From positions 1-64,000 of the forward strand of contig JBIIHW010000023.1 of assembly GCA_044235425.1 (NCBI GenBank): a DNA stretch of 64,000 bases. The letters are read 5' to 3'. The notes under the pieces were generated by a model that ran no database searches, was not told the DNA's origin, and saw only the letters and a program-made list of their open reading frames with translations. This document shows positions 27,828 through 35,479 of the stretch, one piece after another (the first letter of the stretch is position 1; each line of letters starts with the position of its first letter). The DNA comes from JBJSXJ01 sp044235425 (lineage in GTDB: Bacteria; Planctomycetota; Planctomycetia; Pirellulales; Pirellulaceae). The position numbers and the translations under genes are program-made.

Positions 27828-29486
27828 ATGATGACGGTTTTTGATCGGCGGCTAATCGTTTGTCTGAGTGTCGCGGTGGTGCTTGTCAGTGGCTGCTTGC
27901 AGCCCGTGCTAGCACAGACTCCTCCCCGTTTCGAGCGGGCGGCCGCGGTGGCGGCTGAGGCGGGTTTCCCTGGAGGAGCACTGACGGAACGGGGGCCGCT
28001 GGGCAGCTCCTCTGCCGGTGGGGCGCTGGGAGTGTTCGACGCTTCCACGCCGGAGACCGATATTCTCACTCCTGCCGCTGCGACCCCTGCGGCCGTCACA
28101 CCCGCAATCGTCACACCCGCAATCGTCACTCCGGAAGCGGTGACACCTGCGGCGGAGAGCGATCACTGGATTGATCAGTTCATTTCGTTTTATGACCCTG
28201 AGATCGCGATTGCTCGGGAGCAGGCCTACCAAGAGACGCCTGCGCCGCGAGCAGCGGGTGGCGCGTCCGAGGCGCCTAAACCGAAAAAATGGTACGACAA
28301 ACTCAGCATTCGTGGCTACGCTCAATTCCGCATCAATGAAGATGTACGCACGGAGACAGGCTCCGCGAATCCTCAGTATGTTGGCGATCGTTCGATTGGC
28401 GAGGACCAGAGTTTCCTGATTCGACGGGCGCGCATGATTTTCTCCGGCGATGTCCATGAGCGGCTCTATGTCTATCTGCAGCCCGATTTCGCCTCGAATG
28501 TTCCTGGCAGCAATGACAACACGCACTTTGCCCAGATTCGCGACTGGTATGGCGACGTTTATCTGGACGATGAGAAAGTGAATCGAGTGCGCGTGGGGCA
28601 GTCGAAAATGCCGTTCGGCTGGGAGAATCTGCAATCCAGTTCCAACCGTATCCCGCTCGACCGTAACGATGCCCTCAATAGCGGCTTTCGCAACGAACGT
28701 GATTTGGGTGTCGTGTATTACTGGACGCCGCGCTGGGCTCAGGATTTCTTCAAGGAAGTGCTGGAGCAGGGCCTGAAGGGATCGGGCAACTATGGTGTAT
28801 TTGGTTTGGGAGCGTACAACGGACAGGGCGGATCGCTGCTGGAACTCAACGATAACCTGCATCTTGTGTCGCGCCTCACGCTGCCGATGACGCTGGCGAA
28901 TTGTCAGCGCATGGAAGTGGGAGTTCAGGGCTACATTGGCGAGTATGCGGTAACGGGCTCCACGATTGACCCACCGGGTGCACCGGGACTAAGTCGCCCG
29001 AGTGGAACGGTTGACTTCTCGAATGCTTCGACAATCGCTGCCACGGCCAAGAACCGCAATGGCTGGGCCGATCGCCGCTTGGCCGGCAGCTTCATTTGGT
29101 ATCCCCAGCCCTTGGGCTTCCAGGCTGAATGGATGGTTGGACGCGGTCCCGCACTCGATCCGACCCAAACAACGCTCGAAAATCGCTCGCTTTATGGCGG
29201 CTATGCGATGCTCACCTACAAGATTGACTCGCGAGGTATTTGGTTCCCCTTCGTGCGCTATTCCTATTTTCAAGGGGGATACAAATCAGAGCGGAACGCA
29301 CCCTATGTCAACATCAGTGAATGGGAAGCGGGTACCGAGTGGCAGATCAGTTCTGGTTCCGAGTTGACGCTGTCCTACCTGATGACCGACCGGACGAACA
29401 CGACGGCGAACGGCTTGGCCGGTTCCACCTCGTACGGCCAATTTGTGGGCGATGTCCTGCGGCTGCAGTTCCAAATCAACTACTAA
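27828..29486 (+). CDS. Phosphate-selective porin O/P-like outer-membrane protein
   Basis: Exported beta-barrel. The first 29 residues form a signal peptide ending VLAQ-TPP. A low-complexity Ala/Thr/Pro linker (TPAAVTPAIVTPAIVTPEAV, encoded by 15-bp repeats around 28090-28135) precedes the barrel. From about residue 155 the sequence matches the OprO/OprP group: KLSIRGYAQFRINED, SFLIRRARMIFSGDVHERLYVYLQPDF, QIRDWYGDVYLDDEKVNRVRVGQSKMPFGWEN, NERDLGVVYY. The barrel ends with the aromatic LRLQFQINY. The stop overlaps the stop of the convergent M19 gene (shared CTAA). The substrate may be phosphate or another anion. Confidence 0.85.
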   Translation: MMTVFDRRLIVCLSVAVVLVSGCLQPVLAQTPPRFERAAAVAAEAGFPGGALTERGPLGSSSAGGALGVFDASTPETDILTPAAATPAAVTPAIVTPAIVTPEAVTPAAESDHWIDQFISFYDPEIAIAREQAYQETPAPRAAGGASEAPKPKKWYDKLSIRGYAQFRINEDVRTETGSANPQYVGDRSIGEDQSFLIRRARMIFSGDVHERLYVYLQPDFASNVPGSNDNTHFAQIRDWYGDVYLDDEKVNRVRVGQSKMPFGWENLQSSSNRIPLDRNDALNSGFRNERDLGVVYYWTPRWAQDFFKEVLEQGLKGSGNYGVFGLGAYNGQGGSLLELNDNLHLVSRLTLPMTLANCQRMEVGVQGYIGEYAVTGSTIDPPGAPGLSRPSGTVDFSNASTIAATAKNRNGWADRRLAGSFIWYPQPLGFQAEWMVGRGPALDPTQTTLENRSLYGGYAMLTYKIDSRGIWFPFVRYSYFQGGYKSERNAPYVNISEWEAGTEWQISSGSELTLSYLMTDRTNTTANGLAGSTSYGQFVGDVLRLQFQINY

Positions 29487-30742
29487 CGTTTTTGGGCTAC
29501 CGGCAGGTCGCTCGCCATGCGTTCCACCTGCTGCATCACTCGCAGTGCATTCCCACCCAGGATTTTGCGAATCTGGTCGGGGGTGTAGCCGCGATTGAGA
29601 AGTTCCTGGGTGATACGGGGAAAGCACGAGACGTCGTGCAGGTCTGCCGGCACACTGACGATGCCGTCGAAATTCGAGCCCAAACCGACGGCATCGATCC
29701 CAGCAACTTTCACAATGTGATCGATGTGATCGACCACATTGGAGACGGAAGTGGCAGGAAGAGGATTCTCTTGTAGCCAAGTCTGAATGCCAGCGAGGAA
29801 CTCCTGCTCATTTTTATATTTCTTACGCATCGCGTTCGCTTGCTCACTGCGTCGCGCATAGGCCGCCACCAACTCGGAGGTGAGAAACGCGGGAAAGAAG
29901 TTGACATGGATCACTCCTCCACGCTTGCCAATCTGCTCCAACAGTTCGTCAGACAGGTTCCGCGGATGGGGAGCCAGTTGTGCAGCACCGGCATGGGAAA
30001 CGGTGATGGGTGAACGACTGATTTCCAGTGTGTCACGAATGGTTTTTTCGGAAGCATGAGCAAGATCCAGGACGATTCCCAGCCGATTCGATTCGCTGAT
30101 AACACTCTTGCCAAAATCACTTAATCCCTGATTGAGGGGCCGATCCAGTGCGGCGTCGGCCCAAGCGTGAGAATCATCGTGAGTGACGGCCAAACAGCGC
30201 ACGCCCAGTTCGTGGTAATGTCGCAACATCGCCAGCGACCCATCCAGCACGGCACCGTTTTCTAGCGCCAGTACTCCCGCAACCTTGCCTTCCCCGCGCA
30301 GCTTTAGCAGCTCCTCGCTGGACGTCGCCAGGCCCCAGGTGTCGGGATAGCGAGCCAGGAGGCTCTTGAGGGCATCGATTTGTTCCAGTGTTTCCCGGAC
30401 GGCAGTCCCTTTTTTGACGCTATCCGACGAGACATAGATGGCGAAATACTCCGCCCCGACTCCCCCCTGACGCAGGCGCGGGAAATCAGTGTGTAAAAAC
30501 GACTGGTGTCGCTGCAGATCGATGGTCGCGGGCAACTGGGGAGACCGCTTGAGAAGCGCTCGCAGTAAGTTGTTGTGCCCGTCAAACAGCAGGCTTTCCT
30601 GGTGGAGCTGATAGGCCTGGGGAGTCACGATCGTCGGCTCTACTCCGCCGGCAGGCATCCCCCACAGACAAGCTAGTAAGCTCCAGACCAAAAACCCGTT
30701 GATGCTTCGCAGACAAGTTCGGCTCAGGACAGTCAATTGCAT
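29483..30742 (-). CDS. M19 (renal dipeptidase) family protein with altered active site
   Basis: Exported homologue of membrane dipeptidase; a hydrophobic signal (FLVWSLLACLWGMPAGG) opens the protein. M19 enzymes use two zinc ions. Visible ligands are His56 (DGHNN), bridging Glu161 (ALENGA), His229 (DLAHAS) and His250 (VSHAG); His188 (VTHDDSHAW) fits the substrate-binding His. Two residues deviate: the usual DGHND is DGHNN, replacing the Asp ligand with Asn58, and the usual G-x-DFDG is GSNFDG, replacing the acidic residue with Asn357. Both codons are AAC or AAT in the DNA as read. The remainder (419 residues) aligns well with the family. It could be a binding protein, or an enzyme with altered metal use. 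Confidence 0.85.
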   Translation of the reverse strand: MQLTVLSRTCLRSINGFLVWSLLACLWGMPAGGVEPTIVTPQAYQLHQESLLFDGHNNLLRALLKRSPQLPATIDLQRHQSFLHTDFPRLRQGGVGAEYFAIYVSSDSVKKGTAVRETLEQIDALKSLLARYPDTWGLATSSEELLKLRGEGKVAGVLALENGAVLDGSLAMLRHYHELGVRCLAVTHDDSHAWADAALDRPLNQGLSDFGKSVISESNRLGIVLDLAHASEKTIRDTLEISRSPITVSHAGAAQLAPHPRNLSDELLEQIGKRGGVIHVNFFPAFLTSELVAAYARRSEQANAMRKKYKNEQEFLAGIQTWLQENPLPATSVSNVVDHIDHIVKVAGIDAVGLGSNFDGIVSVPADLHDVSCFPRITQELLNRGYTPDQIRKILGGNALRVMQQVERMASDLPVAQKR

Positions 30743-31205
30743 GGCAAAGTCGATCCGCTAACGATAGGAGTGCTTCAGAACTGGTGCTGAGTCTGTGCAG
30801 AATGTGTTAAGACTCGATCGCTGATACATGAAGAAAGCGCGCGCTTTTCGTGAAGAAATGCGCTGCAGAAGATGAAGATTGCGGAAGATGAAGATTGCGG
30901 CGGATGAAATTTTCGGACGCGCGGCGGACGTGATGGACTGGAACCCCACCACAGAAACTCCACCAGCACCATTTCTTGTGGATATTAATCAAAAAACACT
31001 GTTGCATTTGAGGTACTGATGTCGTTAAGATTACTTTTCGTTTAGGATTTGAGCTGGTTATGTGGTTGCTACCGTTTGTTCGGGGAAGCTCAGAAACCCG
31101 AGTCGCTGAATGAAAGTCTTTGCGGTGCGGTGATGTGCGGGCGGTAGCTGATTGGTGCACGATCTGTGGTCTGTTTTCTCCTTTCGTTCAAGGGAGTGTG
31201 ACTTG
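30743..31205. other. Intergenic region between divergent genes, with a 16-bp tandem duplication
   Basis: No gene is recognised. The region separates the minus-strand M19 gene from the plus-strand PEP-CTERM gene and should hold both promoters. A 16-bp unit GAAGATGAAGATTGCG occurs twice in tandem at 30868-30899. An AT-rich stretch (GGATATTAATCAAAAAACAC) lies near 30978-30998. I could not identify convincing -35/-10 pairs. Confidence 0.5.
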
Positions 31206-31886
31206 ATGCGAAATCTTGCGTTCTTAATGTTTGCTCACCTGATTTTCGTGGTCGCTCAACCGGCGGTGGCGGCCGTCGTTGTGGCGTGGGACTTCAATAG
31301 CGGTGTCGCGGAGGGCGTGGTGCAGCCTGGATTTAAGGGCAATTCGGCAGGATTAACGGCCCTTGGCTCCTTCAATGCTGGATCGCTTACGCCTTCTGGA
31401 ACAACCAGTAATCGTTGGCGTACCGGTTCGTTCAGCAACGTCGGTTACGATCTGACCAGCGGTCTGAGTTTATCGTTCACCTACACCGGTCCGGTTTCGC
31501 TGTATGTGGAGCAGTTCGGGTTCAATTACGCAAACTCTGCGGGTACGGCTAAGCGTTGGATCAGAGTCGATTACCAGGTCCAACGAGGCGTCAATGCCGG
31601 AGGAAGAAGTGAAGGGCTGAACGAGATCGCCGATCTATCGAAGACCAGCACCAGTTACTCGATGTTTGATACGAGTTTCTTCGAGCGTCTGACTGCTGGG
31701 GATACGATCATATTCCAGTTCTACTTTGGCCGGGACGCATCAGGCAGCGCGGTTCAGGTGGATCTCGATGCGATCAAGATTTCTGGTCAGATCGTGCCGG
31801 AGCCTGGTTCTTGGTTAATCTTTGGCGGAATGGGTTTGGGCATGGGAGTAGTGGCTTATCGCCGGCGTAGAGGCGCGGTTTTGTAA
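31206..31886 (+). CDS. PEP-CTERM sorting-domain protein
   Basis: Exported protein with a complete sorting signal. The N-terminal MRNLAFLMFAHLIFVVAQPAVA is a signal peptide. The body of about 180 residues is a likely beta-sandwich (VAWDFNSG, SFNAGSLTPSGTTSNRW, LSFTYTGPVSLYVEQFGF). The C-terminus has VPEPGSW, a hydrophobic helix and the basic cluster YRRRRG, the hallmarks of PEP-CTERM proteins handled by exosortase. AGGGAG lies a little upstream of this ATG; a start 54 bases earlier would place the signal peptide inside the protein, so I rejected it. No exosortase gene is in the window. Function unknown; a surface or matrix protein is typical. Confidence 0.88.
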   Translation: MRNLAFLMFAHLIFVVAQPAVAAVVVAWDFNSGVAEGVVQPGFKGNSAGLTALGSFNAGSLTPSGTTSNRWRTGSFSNVGYDLTSGLSLSFTYTGPVSLYVEQFGFNYANSAGTAKRWIRVDYQVQRGVNAGGRSEGLNEIADLSKTSTSYSMFDTSFFERLTAGDTIIFQFYFGRDASGSAVQVDLDAIKISGQIVPEPGSWLIFGGMGLGMGVVAYRRRRGAVL

Positions 31887-31967
31887 GCACTGGTTTTCTC
31901 GACGCCGGAAATAGGCCATGATAGGATTTCGCGTTGTCCGTCATCCCTATCCCACTGAAAACCGGTC

Positions 31968-33335
31968 ATGCTTAACATCGGCAGCTTTGACGCTCAGTCA
32001 TGCAGTGGAGTGAGTCGCCGTGCGTTCTTGAGAGCGGGTACGGCGCTGCCGTTCGTGCTCCCGTCAGTAGCGGCGGGGTTGGTGGGATCAAGTTCACTTG
32101 CGCCCCGTTCGGCATCCGCCAGTTCTCCGCTGCGTGGACGGGCAAAATCGACGATCTTCGTCTGGCTGTGGGGGGCTCCTAGTCATATCGACACGATCGA
32201 TCCGAAGCCGGATGCGGTCGGCGACGTGCGCGGTCCGTTTGCCACGATTGCCACGCGGACACCCGGTTTGCAGTTCACCGAGCTTCTGCCGAAACTGGCC
32301 AATCGCAGCGACTTGTTTACGGTGGTACGGTCGCATGTAACGTTTTCCGGCGGCCATCCTGATGCTGGCACTTGGGGACTGACGGGGTTTGACGAGAAAC
32401 CGACCCCCAAAGCTAATTTTGGCTCCATCGTCGCTCGGCATCGAGGCACGAAGGGCACTTTGCCGCCGTATGCCATGATCGGGCGCGGCCTGCCGCGCGA
32501 TGTGGTCCGCAAAGTGGAAGGCTGTGGAGGTGGGCCGCTGGGGAGCGTTTACAATCCGTTCCTGCTGGGTTGTGATGAAGCGGGGCAAGTAGAAATTCCA
32601 TCCCTCAAACTACTCGATGGCCTCGTGCCCAGTCGCATACACGACCGCTGGCAGTTGCTGGAAACTCTCGATCAAACGCGCCGCTCACTGGACGCCGACA
32701 AGCAAAGCTGGCGGCAACGACAATTGCAAGCCTATCAGTTGCTCACCCGTTCCGAGGCCCGCCAGGCACTGGACCTGACCAGCGAGAGTGCCGCGGTGCG
32801 CGAGTCGTATGGCCAGACCTCGTTCGGACAAAGCTGCCTGCTCGCTCGACGTTTAGTCGAAGCTGAAGTGCCGTATGTTCATGTGAACTGGAGTGAGTAT
32901 GTCGAGGCGGTCACACCGAACACGGATTTCGGCTGGGACACTCACATTTTTAATTTTGATCTCCTGCCGGATCGGCTTTGTCCGATTTTTGATCGAGCGT
33001 TTACGGCGCTGCTGAACGATCTTGCCGAGCGACGCTTGCTGGACTCCACGCTCGTGGTGGCGATCGGCGAGTTTGGTCGTACGCCGAAGATCAATAAGCG
33101 AGCGTCGCGCGATCACTGGCAACGCTGTTACTCTTCGATCTGGGCGGGGGCGGGGATTGAGCCAGGTCGAGTGATTGGTGCGAGTGATCGCAACGGCGAA
33201 GATCCGATCACGACTCCGATCACGCCGCTGATGGTTGGCACGACGATTGCCGAACTGGCAGGACTTGATACGCAGGCCCGCGCCGAACTGCAAGTGCTGG
33301 ATGGCGGCTCGGTCATTCACGAATTGATTGGTTAG
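31968..33335 (+). CDS. DUF1501 domain protein, Tat-exported
   Basis: Sulfatase/alkaline-phosphatase-fold protein of the DUF1501 group that is numerous in planctomycetes. The twin-arginine signal is SRRAFLRAG followed by a hydrophobic segment. Recognisable DUF1501 features are FVWLWGAPSHIDTIDPKPDAVGDVRGPF near the start of the mature part, FTVVRSHVTFSGGHPDAG, LLARRLVEAEVPYVHVNW, GWDTHIFNF, LVVAIGEFGRTPKIN and GRDHW-like SRDHW with RVIGASDRNGEDP. Function is unknown for the family; these are often paired with DUF1549/DUF1553 cytochrome proteins, none of which is adjacent here. The next gene starts nine bases later. Confidence 0.9.
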   Translation: MLNIGSFDAQSCSGVSRRAFLRAGTALPFVLPSVAAGLVGSSSLAPRSASASSPLRGRAKSTIFVWLWGAPSHIDTIDPKPDAVGDVRGPFATIATRTPGLQFTELLPKLANRSDLFTVVRSHVTFSGGHPDAGTWGLTGFDEKPTPKANFGSIVARHRGTKGTLPPYAMIGRGLPRDVVRKVEGCGGGPLGSVYNPFLLGCDEAGQVEIPSLKLLDGLVPSRIHDRWQLLETLDQTRRSLDADKQSWRQRQLQAYQLLTRSEARQALDLTSESAAVRESYGQTSFGQSCLLARRLVEAEVPYVHVNWSEYVEAVTPNTDFGWDTHIFNFDLLPDRLCPIFDRAFTALLNDLAERRLLDSTLVVAIGEFGRTPKINKRASRDHWQRCYSSIWAGAGIEPGRVIGASDRNGEDPITTPITPLMVGTTIAELAGLDTQARAELQVLDGGSVIHELIG

Positions 33336-33344
33336 GGCCAAACC

Positions 33345-34232
33345 ATGCCTCTGGGTCGATGGGTGATCGGTGGGCTGATGATGTGGCTGGCGGGCTGCGC
33401 CGGCGGGGCGTTGGCCGAGGTCCGGCAACTCACCACCGACGGGCGTTTGAAGGATTCGCCCACTTTTATCGACGCGACTGGTCAAGAGCTGGTTTACGTG
33501 GTGCAAGAAACTCCGCAGCTCATGCGCGCGATGCGGCTGAGTCTGGCCGATGGAACAATCAACTCACTCAACCCGGAATGGTCGAAGAACGAATTCGAGC
33601 CGGCATTTGCGCGGGATGGATCTTGGTTGGCAACTGTTCAAAGCCGAGGGAATTTGAGCATGGCGCTGGTGATGCGTCCCTTTCCGCGTGGTAAGGAAGT
33701 CGAATTGCCTCCCGAAGGTGGCTTTTGTGGGTTCCGCAGTCCAACCTTCACACCGGATGGCAAACAGATTTACTACAGTTTTGCGGATCGCGATCGCCAA
33801 GCGATTATGGCGGTCAATCGCGAAGGTGGAGATAAGCGGACCATCATTGATGGACCTGGGCATGCCAACTGGCCGACGTTCAGTCCCGATGGTAAACAGC
33901 TCGCCTTCGCTTCCACTCGCCACGGCAACTACGAAATCTATGTGACGCAGCCGGACGGCACCGCCCCCCGACGACTCACCGATCATCCGCGTCAGGACAT
34001 TCGACCACGATTTTCTCCCGATGGTAAGCGAATCGTGTTCACCAGTGGTCGAGATGGTAACTATGAGATTTATGTGATGGCCGCTGATGGGACCAACCTG
34101 CGGCGACTCACCCAGCAACCGGAACGCGATGACTATGCCTGCTGGCACCCCGATTCTCGACATTTAGTCTATGTCTCCGAGCGGGCCGGACGTTATGACC
34201 TCTATCTGCTCGACGCCGACGCAGGCCCCTAA
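33345..34232 (+). CDS. TolB-like PD40 beta-propeller lipoprotein
   Basis: Exported propeller protein. The signal peptide ends in the lipobox WLAG-C, so lipidation at residue 17 is likely. Repeated PD40/TolB blades are obvious: FTPDGKQIYYSFADRD, FSPDGKQLAFASTRHGNYEIYVTQPDGT, FSPDGKRIVFTSGRDGNYEIYVMAADGTNLRRLT, and HPDSRHLVYVSERAGRYDLYLLDAD. With about six blades it is smaller than TolB itself and lacks the TolB N-terminal domain. Probably cotranscribed with the DUF1501 gene. Role unknown; a periplasmic scaffold or sugar-binding protein is plausible. Confidence 0.85.
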   Translation: MPLGRWVIGGLMMWLAGCAGGALAEVRQLTTDGRLKDSPTFIDATGQELVYVVQETPQLMRAMRLSLADGTINSLNPEWSKNEFEPAFARDGSWLATVQSRGNLSMALVMRPFPRGKEVELPPEGGFCGFRSPTFTPDGKQIYYSFADRDRQAIMAVNREGGDKRTIIDGPGHANWPTFSPDGKQLAFASTRHGNYEIYVTQPDGTAPRRLTDHPRQDIRPRFSPDGKRIVFTSGRDGNYEIYVMAADGTNLRRLTQQPERDDYACWHPDSRHLVYVSERAGRYDLYLLDADAGP

Positions 34233-34250
34233 GCTCTAGAGGTCTTGACC

Positions 34251-34391
34251 TTGAATCACCGAAAACCGCATTTGCCGAGCAAAATCTGTGTGGTCTGCCA
34301 GCGTCCATTCCTGTGGCGGAAGAAGTGGGCGAAGGTTTGGAACGAAGTGCGCTACTGTTCGGAGGCGTGTCGGCGGCAGCGACCACGCTGA
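34251..34391 (+). CDS. DUF2256 small zinc-ribbon protein
   Basis: A 46-residue protein, below the size most gene finders keep. The sequence reads MNHRKPHLPSKICVVC, then QRPFLWRKKWAKVW, then NEVRYCSEACRRQRPR, which is the DUF2256 pattern: a CxxC pair (Cys13, Cys16), the WRKKWxxxW core and a second CxxxC pair (Cys36, Cys40). Zinc binding is expected from the cysteine layout. The start is TTG with AGAGG eight bases upstream; a TTG two codons earlier is the alternative. Function is unknown for the family. It begins 18 bases after the propeller gene. Confidence 0.8.
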   Translation: MNHRKPHLPSKICVVCQRPFLWRKKWAKVWNEVRYCSEACRRQRPR

Positions 34392-34411
34392 ATTTCTGAG
34401 CGGCTCGGAGG

Positions 34412-34440
34412 GTGTCAGCAGGTCGCCATCTTGTTACAAT
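34412..34440 (+). promoter_or_regulatory. Possible promoter upstream of tyrA
   Basis: GTGTCA (34412-34417) and TACAAT (34435-34440) are separated by 17 bases, giving four of six and five of six matches to the sigma-70 consensus. It lies in the gap between the DUF2256 gene and tyrA, about 110 bases before the tyrA start. Confidence 0.35.
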
Positions 34441-34549
34441 CCGAACTCGCCGGCGACCAGCGGAAGAAAGCCGCCGCGGGACGTGGATCATTGCGTGTGC
34501 AGCGATGAGTGGTAAGGCTGAGCGGTAAGGGGAGAGAGAAGGACGAGGC

Positions 34550-35479
34550 ATGGCGTCAGGGCCGACGTGGGATACGATCGCAATTGTGGGCGTGGGGCTC
34601 ATCGGCGGCTCGATCGGCCTTGCTCTGAAAAAACGGCGGTTGTGTCGCCAAATCATTGGCATCGGACGCCGTCCCGCTCCACTGCGAACCGCCAAACAGC
34701 TTGGCGCAATCGACGTCGCCACTACGAACTGGGAACGCGGTGTGGCCTCCGCTCAACTTGTCGTCGTCTGCACTCCCGTGGATCAGGTCGTCGAGCATGT
34801 GCAACGAGTGCGAGCGGCCTGTCCCGCCTCAACCATCATCACCGACGTGGGCAGCACCAAGGCCCGCATTGTCGCGGCACTCGATCATCCGCTCACCACC
34901 TCCCCCTCAATCACTTCCCCGAGTGCGGCCACTGCTGTGTCTGCCGCCTCGGCAGCAGCCAGGCAAGTTCCCTCGGTCGCTCGCTTTGTCGGCAGTCATC
35001 CGATGGCGGGGAGCGAGAAGACGGGAGTGCGTCATGCCACGGCCGATTTGTTTGACGGCAAGACGGTGATTGTGACCCCGAGTGGGACAAGTGGGACGGC
35101 GGCTGTGCGCACAGTGGAACGCTGGTGGCGGGCGATCGGCGGTCGCGTGGTGCGCATGACACCGGACGAACATGATGCTGCCGTGGCCTCCATCAGCCAC
35201 GCGCCACACCTGGTGGCTGCGGCACTGGCTGCCACCTCACCGCGCCAGCATCTCCGGTTGATCGGCGGTGGTTGGCGTGATACGACTCGCATCGCGGCGG
35301 GTGATCCGGAACTCTGGCGACAGATTTTTCTGGATAATCGTGAACAGCTGCTGCGGTCGCTGGCAAATTTTTCGGCGGTTATCGATCAGTATCAACAAGC
35401 ATTGCAGCGTGGCGATTCCGCCGCCCTGCTGAAGTTGCTCGAACTAGGAAAGAAGATTCGCGATGCTGTGGGAAATTGA
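34550..35479 (+). CDS. tyrA: Prephenate dehydrogenase
   Basis: NAD(P)-dependent enzyme of tyrosine synthesis. The Rossmann motif GVGLIGGSIGLAL lies at residues 14-26. Further signatures are VVVCTPVDQVVEHV, ITDVGSTKARIV, the active-site loop GSHPMAGSEKTGVRHA, and SISHAPHLVAAAL. The C-terminal dimerisation helices contain GGGWRDTTRIAAGDPELWRQIF. No ACT or chorismate mutase domain is present, so it is monofunctional. A Ser/Ala/Thr-rich insertion of about 25 residues precedes the SHPMAGSEK loop, longer than usual. The 3' end overlaps the start of the PurS-PurL gene by 17 bases. Confidence 0.92.
   Translation: MASGPTWDTIAIVGVGLIGGSIGLALKKRRLCRQIIGIGRRPAPLRTAKQLGAIDVATTNWERGVASAQLVVVCTPVDQVVEHVQRVRAACPASTIITDVGSTKARIVAALDHPLTTSPSITSPSAATAVSAASAAARQVPSVARFVGSHPMAGSEKTGVRHATADLFDGKTVIVTPSGTSGTAAVRTVERWWRAIGGRVVRMTPDEHDAAVASISHAPHLVAAALAATSPRQHLRLIGGGWRDTTRIAAGDPELWRQIFLDNREQLLRSLANFSAVIDQYQQALQRGDSAALLKLLELGKKIRDAVGN

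Noticed and set aside
27909..28862. Minus-strand open frame of 317 codons
   Set aside because: Antisense to the porin gene; translation is low in recognisable structure.
31888..31967. Imperfect 10-bp inverted repeat (ACTGGTTTTC / GAAAACCGGT) before the DUF1501 gene
   Set aside because: Arms about 60 bases apart with a mismatch and no T-run; too weak to call.
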